64,000 nt of DNA from Petrosia ficiformis. Lineage: Eukaryota; Porifera; Demospongiae; Haplosclerida; Petrosiidae. The stretch is taken from positions 5,877,687 to 5,941,686 of the forward strand of contig OX345649.1 of the NCBI GenBank assembly GCA_947044365.1. The letters are read 5' to 3'. Below are positions 1 to 10,687 of the stretch, one piece after another (the first letter of the stretch is position 1; every line of letters starts with the position of its first letter). The position numbers and the translations under genes are program-made. Under the pieces are notes generated by a model, which worked only from the letters and a program-made list of their open reading frames with translations, searched no databases and was not told the DNA's origin.

Positions 1-1423
1 GTTTTAACATTGCTATTAACAATGGATGTCTCCATACCATTAAACATTTCCTGTGTATCAACTATCATATCTTCTTCATCTTCCTCTTCATTTCTGTTAG
101 TCAATACCCCATTACACTGCAGTGGTCTATTTCTTTCTTCTTGCTTTTCTTTCCAATTTGAGAGATCGGTTTCAAATATATATTCTAAATCTTTTAATGT
201 CGCTGTTTTCTCTGATGCGTTAATGTGTTTGTGTTGTAATGAAGGATTTTCCTCATTAGGTGTTTGAACTTGTAATAAAACTGCGTGTCTGGTCCACTGA
301 AAAGGAAATTACTTCATAATTATACTCCATTACTCATAACTACACTCTACCTCATCCTCTTCTTGTGTCAGTCCTGGAGGAGATGATAATCCCAAATGAT
401 TTCTTTCTCTCTCTTCCTCTATTCTTAGCACTTCTAGTTGTTCACTTGCAGTTAAGAGCAGTTCAATTAATGAGGGAGTGTGTATACTATCATCCAGTGG
501 TTGAGTGTATAATGACTTGATAGCGGGAGGAACCTGAGACATAATTATATACTTTACATACATGGATACCACATACATATTACATCATACATACATACAG
601 TTAACTATAACTAAAACCACTTTTTGTAAGGCATTGTGACTTTTAGTTAATTAAACTATACAAGTCTACTGTAATAACCAAAATGAAAAATGGCCAATAA
701 TGGGCACTATTAGTTAGTTAATTAAGTATAACTATAACTAAAATTGTGATAAATTAGCCATACTATAACTACAACTAAAAGTGGTCATTATTATCAACAC
801 TAATATACACATACATAGTAACATATACCTCTGAAGCTCTTCTATTAGTACGTACACCATTTCTTTTATAGTGTGGAATTCTATTCAAGATAAAATAATA
901 ATTAATTACATATATTTATTACTTCATTACCGGTTAATATTTCTAATAAAATCCATTTTAATAGACAGTCTTGAAACATCAGCTCGACATGTCTCAAGTG
1001 CTTTTAGTCTATCAGTTAATCTTGCACTATGTAAATCAGTCTAATAACAATTTTGTAATATAATTGTTTTTTTGAATTCCCTAGAAGAACTTACTATCTT
1101 GTGTTCAACATGATTTGGACACATCCATGAAGATGATATAGGTTGATGTGTTAATGGAGGATAGAGACAGTTCATGTGATAACTCAGTGGACAAAAATCA
1201 CAATTCATCATAACACCAAATCTTGAGGTCCTATATATCAGTGATGTAAATATTTTAAAGAATCTGTTGCTATAGTCTATAGTAATATAATACCTGCCAC
1301 AAGTATAACAAAATCTAATAGTGCTAGAATCTTGTTTTAATCTTCTTTCCTGTTTTATATCTTGAAAAGGAAGATAGTTATTATAAAATACATTATATAT
1401 AATTATATATATATAATATATAT

Positions 1424-1466
<43 letters not shown>

Positions 1467-2261
1467 TATATATAATATATATATATATAATATATATAAT
1501 ATATACATACATATATACATATATACATGGTTTATATACAAACACAGTTTACATACATACATAGTTTATATACCTTTGATAGCAACAATGTTCATCATAT
1601 CTTCTGGTAATGAAAAAACTAATGGATTTTCTGAACATCCTTGAATCAGTAAAGGTCGAAAAATTTCATTAGGATGATCTTCCATATTTGAGGGAGAAGG
1701 TCGACATCCATGGCATACCCATTCTCCCTCTGGTAAGTGGAGTGGATCCAGAGGTGGATCACTGTAAATGATTGAAGCCATATAATAAGTATGTACAGGA
1801 AATACAGTATACATTAATATAGCCTTATCATTGTAAGGTGATACTACAGGAATACACTAATAAGATGATTATTATATTCATAAGAACTGACCAGCATCCA
1901 AAATGAAATGAAGCAGGACATCTCTCACAACATAGTAATTCTCCTCCATCACCACAAGCATCACAATATGATCGATTATCAACACAAGTCTGTCTTGTTA
2001 TCACTGATGGTACTATTTTATTCTTTCCTCTTCTCTGTTTTGATGTTGGACTGGGATATGGAGGAGATGTCAAGGCCAATATTTTCTACAGGAGATAATA
2101 AGAATTCTTCTACAGTGTATATTCTTGTCATAAATATAAATTATTCATATAATCTACTTGCACACTTAGACACACACCCAAGTCCTTGCTAAGCATGAAG
2201 ATATCAACTATGAATGTAATTTACATCTCACCTGCATAATACCACCATCTGTATCTGCCAT
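1..2261 (-). CDS. PHF12: PHF12-like double PHD-finger co-repressor, 3' part outside window
   Basis: PHF12 (Pf1) is a nuclear Sin3/HDAC-associated repressor that reads histone tails. The first exon (2232-2261) gives MADTDGGIMQ and splices in frame to an exon from 2085, reading KILALTSPP; this matches the conserved N-terminal block of PHF12. PHD1 follows (YCDACGDGGELLCCERCP... then GEWVCHGC), split over exons near 1892-2085 and 1690-1760. A second PHD follows (FCYTCGRYY...MNCDFCPLSYHMNC...SWMCPNH) in 1090-1330. A coiled acidic/glutamate-rich section lies at 350-540, and another exon runs off the left edge at 1-297. At least six exons are present and the C-terminus is missing because of the window edge. 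A TA microsatellite lies in one intron. Family assignment is firm; the exon borders after PHD2 are less certain. Confidence 0.85.
1392..1515. repeat. (TA)n microsatellite in PHF12 intron
   Basis: Almost pure alternating T/A with occasional AA/TT interruptions. It lies between PHF12 exons; the open frame through it (poly Ile/Tyr) is an artefact of the repeat. Shorter TA runs recur at 16580, 18640, 31915, 38085, 50940, 57280 and 61373. Confidence 0.9.
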
Positions 2262-3010
2262 TGTCTTATCCTGGCACAAATCAGACTACACTTAGTCCTT
2301 CTTTTCAACAGACACTCTTCAGATGGCTACCAGTTTGTGTTTGAAGAAGCTTGAGAAAGGTTTTGACAGGATCAGTTTATCTAAGTTTTACAACAGACAA
2401 AGAAGGTCTCCCTAAGTCAAATATAACAGACAATAGAAAAGGAACCATCTAACAGGTAGCAGACTTCACTATATGACCAGTTCTGATACTAAACTCATTT
2501 ACAAGAAAGGTGACACCAACACTATCCAATTATTTCAGTCTCTTGATACTTGTATCTCAACTAAAAACACACACTCACTAAGTAATATAGTTAATGACTT
2601 AATAAAGAGTAGATAGAAACCTCATGAAGCTTTCTGAAGGAGAGGTAGAAAGGCGAAACTGTCTGCAGAGATTCACTATTATCTACAGGGCGTATAGTCA
2701 ACAAATACCTCGCAAATTGTAATATTTGATATTCCATATACTGTACAACCTTTCTGCTATCACACAGACTCTTTATGAACTTTGACTGGTGCTGCTGGAA
2801 TTCTCTGTTTCTTCTCACTCAATATAATACAAGGTTTGTGCGATTAGTCTTCGTGGCGGCCATATTGATTCGATATATTTATGCACACGAGTCTATTAAT
2901 TTTTGACGTATTCTACGACTATATATAAAAAACTTTTCTGGTAATAGTATCAATTTTTATATCTTTATCAAATCGAAAAGAAAACACCCTCTTCAAAGTC
3001 AACAAGAATC
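2262..3010. other. Divergent intergenic region PHF12/UNC119
   Basis: The 749 bp between the two start codons must hold both promoters. The stretch 2300-2830 is less AT-rich than neighbouring spacers and carries a 75-codon open frame on the minus strand (2591-2818). That frame has no recognisable domain and no clear splice partner, so I do not call a gene. The UNC119-proximal 180 bp is AT-rich with no clear TATA box. Confidence 0.4.
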
Positions 3011-3980
3011 ATGAGCCGGTCAACAAACTCACAGTCAGCAAGTAGCGTCCCATTGGGAACTGACACAGGTGCTGTAAATAAATCATCTTATTTATCCAGA
3101 AGTATGAACAAATCAAGTGTCTTGGAATCAGAATTGTTAAAGAAAACAAAGATTACACCAGAAGATATAATGGGCTTTGATAGAGCAACAGAAAGTGAGT
3201 AAACATTTATAATTGTATAATGTTAGATGTATTGTCAATTATTCATACCTTCATTTACAATAATTCCAATTTACACCTTATATTTAATAAACAATTATGA
3301 ATTCTTTAGGTTACTTATGTGAATTTGAAGCCAATGTATATGACATTGACTTCACCAGATTCAGGATTAGAGATTTGGATACAGAAACAATATTATTTGA
3401 AGTTCATAAATCAACTGATAGTCGATCTGAACCATCACGATATGTAAGATATCAGTTCCCTCCAGCCTTTCTTGAGCTAAAAACCATTGGAGCAACGTGA
3501 GTAACACATAGTACATATTTCACATTGTATTACTGAATAGACGATACTATCAGATGATGTTTACATAATTGATACGTTTTTGTCTGATTTTACTGTAGCT
3601 ACTATAGTATATCATTTCTTTACAGTATAGAGTTTACACTTGGTGATAAACCAATACAGGAGTTTAGAATGATTGAGAGACATTTCTTTCATGATAAATG
3701 TCTCAAAACGTTTGATTTTAATTTTGGATTTTGTATGCCAAACAGTACAAACACGTGTGAACACATCTACAACATGCCAGAACTATCATTAGATGAAAGT
3801 GAGTCACATACACACACACACACACTTGAAGTACAGCATTACATCATCTTTATTCCTATAGAACATGAACTAATTGCTCATCCATATGATACAAAATCAG
3901 ATAGCTTCTATTTTGTTGATGGACAACTTGTAATGCATCATAAAGCTGAGTACGCATATGATGCCACTAGTGGCCAGTAA
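3011..3980 (+). CDS. UNC119: UNC119 lipid-binding chaperone
   Basis: UNC119 binds the myristoylated N-termini of cargo (for example G-protein alpha subunits) and carries them to cilia, with release by ARL3. Four exons were read directly: 3011-3194, 3310-3496, 3626-3798 and 3862-3980. All have GT-AG borders and join in frame to 220 residues, the normal family size being about 240. The N-terminal 45 residues are Ser-rich and variable. The PDE6D/UNC119 beta-sandwich starts at [14 protein letters not shown] and continues [77 protein letters not shown] and [19 protein letters not shown], all diagnostic. It is convergent with PRPF19, with 114 bp between stop codons. Confidence 0.95.
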
Positions 3981-4094
3981 AAACTAAAAACCAATTCCCT
4001 TATTATCACTTGTTGTGTATTGTGTGTCATATGAACCTTAGAGAAAAATTAATTTATTTCTTGTGTTCAAAGAAGGTAAGTTCATATTTATTAA

Positions 4095-6715
4095 TTAGTT
4101 GAAGAAACGAAGGGTACGATCCATACTGCATGAAACCAGGAATGAAGCATTGTGTCCAAAACCAACTCCAGTAACCAAACCAGAATGATCTATTAAAAGG
4201 TGGTTATTATAATCGATATGGAATACATCAACATTACCTGTAAGTGTCTTAATCTGATCCCATTGCTTACATAAATACACTCTATTAATAAATATAATGT
4301 TAGTATATATATACATATCTTAATATACTTACTGTATATCAGTACCAGCTACAGCTAGATATGTACCACTCACATCAAAACATAGACTCTTCACCTGTTA
4401 ATATAATAATATCAATATTATCATTGAATGTTATTAATATATATACCTGATACTGGTCTCCAAGAGATAGCGTTCGAAAGTTTCTTAATTTTCTCAAATC
4501 CCATAATTTGACTTGTGAATCTTCAGCAGCTGTTGCTAAATAATAACTAATACAAAAATAAATAAATGAAATAAATAAAAATGAAGTAACACAAACCCGT
4601 TCTCTGAGAAAGCGACACTTGTTATGGGACCTACATGACCTTGAAAATTTGCAACATTGGAGCGTTCTTTCAAATCCCAAATCTTTACAATGCTATAGGT
4701 ACACAGTATTATATAGTGTCTACCACATAACTGATAGACATAACTCGAACAAATATGAATACAATATATTGTAATCATGTGAATAAGTAACAATATACCA
4801 TTGTGTGTGAAATCAATAATCATGATGTATGTTTGGAATCCACTAACCTGTTAGCTGTACCAGTACCAAATATAAGTCCATCAGGATGAAACTGGGCACA
4901 TGTCAAAGCTATGGTATATTAATCATGATGATGTAATAGGATCTCATCAAATTACCTGATGGATTTTCTGGATCATTAGCTTTTGTAAGGACACGCCCAC
5001 TACCAATATCAGAGAATGCCCAGAACTAATATATAATATATACACAATATTATATAACAGTACAATATACCACACCCACTTGATCATGAGATGAACTCAA
5101 TAGATAATCTCCAGTGGGATGTAGACTTATACCAGACACACCTCCCTCATGTGCCTGTAATGAAATTTATTATAATGATAATTTGATCTGTTCGTTTTCT
5201 AACTTTTATAATTTGAGCACATGAACTATCTTCAATATTCCACACACGAACAGTTGAGTCAGGTGATGATGTAAATGCGATATCCTATAAAAACATTGAT
5301 TAATTTTATAATGCTATAATCACAGAGGATTAACTCACAGCTCCTGAGTGATAAATAACACCAGTAACCTTTTTAGTGTGCCCTTTAAGTGTAGCAAGAA
5401 TCTTCTCTGTGTCTTTATGAAACACAATAGCAGTTTTATCATTTCCTCCTGAGACACAAATATGGAGATGTTGTTTATATTATGTGACATATTATATATA
5501 CCAGTGATGACTTTAGTGGAGTCAGATGACATATCAACAGCTAGTATTCCGGGTACACTAGCACTATGAAGACCCTGAAATACTACATGATAATTAATAA
5601 GTATAACAAGTTTATATCATACAGGATGTGAAACTGCTTGTTGATAATTAGAAATCTCTTCAACTGATGCAAGACCTTCTGGAGGCTTTTTGCCTCTCTT
5701 CTTTCGTTCAGCAGTTAACATGGCTGCTGTATCTTGTAACTATTAAATATACAATGAATAATGTATTATAATTATATTATATATACCTTTTGTAATATCT
5801 CATCAGTCATTACTGTGGGTGGAGGCTGAAACAGATAGTTAATATCAATACGCACACTCTACATTACTAATTATATTATACCTCAGTTTCCATATTCTCA
5901 CTTATTACTCCAGTCTAGTAATTATAGAATAGATTATAGTAAGAAAGACAAATAATACCTACCATATCTTGACCAGGCGGTACATACGTCACAGCTTGAG
6001 GTTTAAGGGTTGCTAAAGCTAAAAGGAAGAGAATAACCTTTTAATTATTTTCAGAATATAGATACCTACCTTCTCTAGCAGAATTAACTTCCTTTGTTAA
6101 ACGAGCTATCACACGACAAGCAGCATCATGTTGATACAAGGCATGTGAGAGCTCTAGAGAACATATTAATGGTAGTGATGAGTGAGTATAGTATATTATA
6201 TAATATAATATACCTTGTCGAGCTGTTTGCAATTGCTGACGGAGTGTGAATGTATGCAACATACAGGCATCCTATGTATTGATATCAAACCAGAACTGTT
6301 AATATAGTATTAATTAACTTACCCATTCATCTTGTAAGAGTTTAAGAATAGCTGGAATACTTGTAGCTGATGGAGGGCGTGGCTTGATCAGTGACGATGC
6401 TACACTCATTATTATTCAATCAGATATACAATTTATAAATTTAATTAACCTTTAATATCTAATAATTGGTTTTCAGCAAGTGGTTCTCCATTGATAGGAT
6501 CAGTACCAGTTTCTTCAATGTACTTTACAACGAGTCGTTTTTCAAACACGTGGTTGGATACTGGAGAGAGTACTGGTTCTTCCGGTACCTCATGACAAAC
6601 TAAATAATAGAAAATACATTAATAATAAATATAGTATTACATTATACATGTATATAGTATTGTAAGCTTCTATTTGAAATAAAGAATCAATCTTACTGGA
6701 GCATATTAGCGCCAT
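4095..6715 (-). CDS. PRPF19: PRPF19, spliceosomal U-box/WD40 E3 ligase
   Basis: PRPF19 is the core of the Prp19/NineTeen complex, needed for spliceosome activation and DNA-damage signalling. The start at 6715 gives MALICS, the invariant N-terminus. The next exon encodes the U-box ([20 protein letters not shown], then [19 protein letters not shown]). It continues through the coiled-coil tetramerisation region ([41 protein letters not shown]) and the conserved [14 protein letters not shown] linker. A C-terminal seven-bladed WD40 propeller follows (blades include [43 protein letters not shown]) and ends [12 protein letters not shown]. About a dozen exons are separated by introns of 50-90 nt. I see no breaks. 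Confidence 0.95.
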
Positions 6716-6882
6716 GTTCCAAAATTGATATTGTAACAATTATTGTTAGCTCCACCTATTATAATTATAATTAATAACTAGCTCCACCTATAACCCAAAA
6801 ATACTTCATACAGGTATATATTCAGGTAAATTAAACAATATCTTTCTTATATTTAGTTTTATATGATCTATTTAGAAACAAG
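6716..6882. promoter_or_regulatory. Bidirectional promoter region PRPF19/BLOC1S1
   Basis: The two ATGs are 167 bp apart and head to head. Two copies of TAGCTCCACCTAT occur at about 6747-6759 and 6779-6791, the only conspicuous repeated motif. That the motif is regulatory is an inference. Confidence 0.45.
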
Positions 6883-7269
6883 ATGCTATCTAGAGTGGTA
6901 AAGGAACATCAAGAGAAGCAGGTATCATTTCGAGATGAGCAAGAAAAGAAGAGAAAAGCCGCAATATTATCAGTTCAGAAATGTACCACATCCATGATTG
7001 ATTGTCTAAATGAAGGGGTAGAGAGAGCGTATGATAACCAGCGTAAACTTGACAAAGAAGCTAAAACTCTTCAAACTCACTCATCAAAATATATGAAACA
7101 GACGACCCAGTGGTTAAACCTTGTTGAAGGTTTTCAAAAGAATCTCAAAGGTCTCGGAGACCTTGAACAGTGGGCAAAAACAATAGAAGGTGATATGCGT
7201 ACAATAACTGCTACATTGGAATATGCTTATCAGGGAACTGATAAAGTTCATGTTATAAGTGATAGTTAG
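6883..7269 (+). CDS. BLOC1S1: BLOC-1 subunit 1 (GCN5L1)
   Basis: This is a subunit of BLOC-1 and BORC, which act in lysosome and lysosome-related organelle biogenesis and positioning; it is also implicated in mitochondrial acetylation. It is a single uninterrupted exon of 128 codons, the normal length. It opens MLSRVVKEHQEKQ like the vertebrate protein (MLSRLLKEHQ). The conserved helical core is visible: a CLNEGVERAYDNQRKLDKE block, then KQTTQWLNLVE and IEGDMRTITATLEYAYQG. No intron interrupts it, unlike most neighbours. It is head to head with PRPF19 and converges on DNAAF4 with 99 bp between stops. Confidence 0.95.
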   Translation: MLSRVVKEHQEKQVSFRDEQEKKRKAAILSVQKCTTSMIDCLNEGVERAYDNQRKLDKEAKTLQTHSSKYMKQTTQWLNLVEGFQKNLKGLGDLEQWAKTIEGDMRTITATLEYAYQGTDKVHVISDS

Positions 7270-7368
7270 CTGAATAGAATAAATAAACAATCTATTATGT
7301 GAGTGTTGCTTTTTAAATTATGAAAAAACAAATAATTACTTGTTATTATAATACTCCTCTGTTTATTG

Positions 7369-8735
7369 TTATGATTTAGTACTGAGTTTTAGTTTCTCAT
7401 AATCATGTTTTATCATTTCATTATTGGGTGACAACTTCAAAGCAGCATCATAATCTTGTAAAGCCAGTTCTATAAACCCGTTATTGGCATATGCTGTACC
7501 TCTTCTAACAAATACTTTAGTCCTTGAAACAAAATTTGATGGTACTACCGGATAATATAACTCCAATGCTCTGCAACAATCAACAATACACTTGTCATTA
7601 TTATCCATTTTCAAATAACAAGCTGCTCTGTTTGAATAGAGAGACGGGAGGTTTCCATTCAGTTGTATGGCTTCAGAAAATACATTGATTGCTGCCTCGT
7701 AATTACCATTCTTGAAAAAGTCAATTCCTTTGTCTTTGAGGAACTCTGGGTTCCTTTCATTAACACTCTCATCAGAGTTTTCAGGAAGTGTGATCTTGCG
7801 GGCAGCTGCCATTTTAGTCAACCATTCCTCCTCTTCCGGTATTTTAGATTCTCTAGCAGCTGTACTAAAGGGACGTGGAGTAAACCGGACACTAATATTT
7901 CCACCTTTACGAGGAGGTGGTGGAGCTTGTTCTGTTTTCTTAGTCCAGATATCCATGTTGTGTTGTGAATGTGGTTTACTAGTAACTTTTATTTGTTTAT
8001 TAGTGATTGTTGTTTGTTTATCTTTCCATTGTTCTAATTCTTTCATGGATTTGTCTCTCTCAGCCTATATAATACATTATATTATTATTAATTATTACAC
8101 ATATATTATAATACCTGCTTTTCTTTTTCAACTCTTTCTTTATCTTCTTGTTCTAACCTCATCTGTTCTTTTATAGCAAACTGTTCTTCCTCTCTCCTTC
8201 TTTTTGCCTTTTCCTGTTTTTCCTGTTTTGCTCGTTGATGTGAGATAGTAATGGCCTCTTCTCTCCTACTAGCCAACATCTCCTTATCTCCTTCAGATAC
8301 TAATTTTCCCCATAATTTTTCTTCTGATTTGACTAGTCTAAACTCAATCAATCCTTCACCAATTTTAATATTACATTGTTCTTCAATAATATTTGAATAT
8401 AGTTGTACCTGATTGTAATGAAAGATTAATATGATTATAAGATTTTACGTTACCATAACAACCAAACTATTAGGATCAGCTAAACTTTGCCTACAAATAC
8501 TTCAGTTTCATAAAATATACTCCCATCTACTCTAACTAATACATGAGTATAATACATACACCTCCTTTTATTACTGTGAGTATACCTCAAAGAGAAAGGG
8601 TGGATAATGAACTTTAATATATTCAGAGGTTGTGAAAATGTCAGCTTTACTGGACTTTACACCTTTTAAAGGTATAGTAATATAGACTTCTTTCTCTGTC
8701 TCACTCCAGTGGTAATCCTTCACAAGAATAGGCAT
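7369..8735 (-). CDS. DNAAF4: DNAAF4 (DYX1C1), dynein arm assembly factor
   Basis: This is a cytosolic co-chaperone that pre-assembles axonemal dynein arms with HSP90/R2TP partners. The start at 8735 gives MPILVKDYHWSETEKEVYIT, the N-terminal CS (p23-like) domain, continuing SSKADIFTTSEYIKVHYPPF. Four exons are seen: 8735 to about 8573, a short one about 8450-8492, about 8114-8408, and 8067-7369. Charged coiled-coil sequence rich in E/K/R follows. Then come the conserved ISVRFTPRPFSTAARESKIP and EEEEWL motifs and three TPRs (AAINVFSEAIQLN, SNRAACYLKM, ALQDYDAALKLSPNN), ending KLKLSTKS. Domain order CS-coil-TPR is exactly that of DYX1C1. Confidence 0.92.
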
Positions 8736-8894
8736 CCCTAGACTGTGCAGACACCAGCTCCTCCCAAACTTGTTATAATTCTAATTAACCACCAATTATT
8801 AAATGGCAATTGTATTCAGTGTATATAATAGAAAGGTACAGTTCCCTTTAATTATAATATCCAATGACCTATTTCTTATGTTTTATAGTCTATC
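8736..8894. promoter_or_regulatory. Bidirectional promoter region DNAAF4/Sel1-repeat gene
   Basis: There are 159 bp between opposed start codons. It is AT-rich; I see no clear motif. Inferred from gene orientation only. Confidence 0.35.
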
Positions 8895-10665
8895 ATGATG
8901 TGGAGAGTACTATGGCAACCTCATACTGTGGGTTTACTTAGGAATGGACTGTTATATTCATATACTTTAGTAAAACCAGTACAAATCACTTATGTACAGT
9001 ATATGTGTACAACAGGTATTGATTGATACATCACTGGTGTAGCTATGCCTATGTCAAAACATTGTCTAGACAATACAGCACTGATAGACGAAGTTAAGAA
9101 AGGATTAAAAAGTAATTTAGAATTGGAGTCCAAACAGATTGAACTTTTAGATAGTGTACTATCTAATAAAGTACCTGCTGAATCATCACAACTGAACTGT
9201 ATGTCAATACAATATAATTAATATATTTCTATCTATACACACCTAGTAACTGGTAGTGATGTATTCAGTTTAGCAGTAGCAACATTTCAAGCTGCTAAAA
9301 CATGTATGATAAATATATATATATATGCATACATGATAATACATACATATATACACAAGGTGGAGTGAAGATGGACCCAGCTACTCAATTATTCCAATAT
9401 GGTCACGAATTAGGAAATATTGATTCATCATACACATATGCACAACTGCTAAGAACTGGTATATTATATGTACATAATTATATGAATTAGTATTTGACTA
9501 ATTACCAGGTCAAGGATGTAAACCAGATTTAAAGACATCTGCTGTAATAATGACCGACCTATCAATGAAAGCTCATCCATATGCACAGGTATGAGTTTGT
9601 AGTGACTGTGAACTTATGGGTATGAGTCTGTAATGACTGTAAGCTCACAGGTGTAGTGACTGTGAGCTCATGGCATGAGTCTGTAGTGACCATAAGCTCA
9701 CAGGTATGAGCGAGCTCATGGGTATGAGTCTATAATGCCTATAAGCTCATGGGTATGAGTCTGTAGTGATTGTTAGCTTTATAACTATAATAATTACTAG
9801 TTTGCTCTGGCTGGAATGTATTCTACAGGACTTGGAGTAGAACAAAACTTCAATCGTGCCTTCACTCTATATAAGGTATAGTAATAATGATATCATGTGA
9901 TTTATGTAGAGTCTCTGATAGGTCAGTGCACAAAACCAAGTTCCACAATCTTTTAGAGCACTAGGTAATTAATTTAATATATAGTGTAATATATATATAT
10001 ATATCATCTATTGAACTGATCAGGTGATATGTATAGTAGTGGTAAAGGTATAAATGAAGATCATAATGAAGCATTTAAATGCTATCAAAGAGCTGTTGAA
10101 CTAGGCAAGTACCAGATGACCTTACACAAGAGACTATTGAACTACTTGTTTCTATAGGAGATGTGTCAGCACATATGTCATTAGCTCAATGTTATAATCA
10201 TGGAAAAGGAGTTGAGCAAAATTTTGAAAAAATGTTTAGTCACCATTTGAAGGCTGCCGAAAGTGGTATGTGAATAAGTAACTATCCATCTACTCACTTA
10301 TTAATGTACCATACATTCATTCATACAAAGGTATTGTTGTTGCTATATATAATGTTGGTACACATTATTTTGCTGGTAAAGGAGTGAAACATAGTTTTGA
10401 GAAAGCAGCAAATTTTTTTCAACAGGCTGCAGATTTAGGATTCACTCCAGCACAGGTTAATTCATTAACAACTATTAAATTTTATTTATATTATATTCGT
10501 TAGGTTAATTTAGGAAACATGTATTATAGTGGTTTAGGTGTAGCAAAAGATATTTCAAAAGCTAAGGAATTTTATAAAATGGCAGCAGAAGAAGATAAGA
10601 ATGCTAAACTCTTATTAGATGAGTTGGAATTAGAAGAAAAGAAACTCAAAGAAAAGAATTTGTAG
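8895..10665 (+). CDS. Sel1-repeat (SLR) protein, possibly mitochondrial
   Basis: This is a tetratricopeptide-like scaffold built of Sel1 repeats. From 9540 to 10620 the spliced exons give about five SLR units of the form GxxYxxGxGVxxxxxxAxxxYxxAAExG. Examples are LAGMYSTGLGVEQNFNRAF, LGDMYSSGKGINEDHNEAF, LAQCYNHGKGVEQNFEKMF, VGTHYFAGKGVKHSFEKAA and LGNMYYSGLGVAKDISKAK. It ends with a charged helix. The N-terminus proposed here (MMWRVLWQPHTVGLLRNG) is basic, Trp-rich and free of acids, which would fit a mitochondrial presequence. Its join to the exon near 9050 needs an unusually short intron (27-36 nt), so a start at 9046 (MPMSKHCL) is an alternative. About nine exons. I cannot assign an orthologue; the stop is 22 bp from the convergent receptor gene. 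Confidence 0.7.
9588..9775 (+). repeat. Minisatellite starting at a splice donor
   Basis: About five imperfect units of roughly 35 bp fill this intron. The first unit begins at the exon edge CAG|GTATGAG and later units repeat CACAG|GTATGAG or ATGG|GTATGAG, so the donor site itself is multiplied. Confidence 0.8.
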
Positions 10666-10687
10666 CAATTAATAATTAGATGAGCAT

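Noticed and set aside
1041..1562. Open frame of 173 codons with a long Ile/Tyr run
   Set aside because: The Ile/Tyr run is the translated (TA)n microsatellite. Only the C-terminal part is real, being PHF12 PHD2 exons.
2591..2818. 75-codon minus-strand frame between PHF12 and UNC119
   Set aside because: No domain, no homologue I recognise, no splice partner and no support from its position in a divergent promoter.
7663..8176. Two overlapping plus-strand frames opposite DNAAF4
   Set aside because: They are antisense shadows of the conserved TPR and linker coding sequence of DNAAF4.
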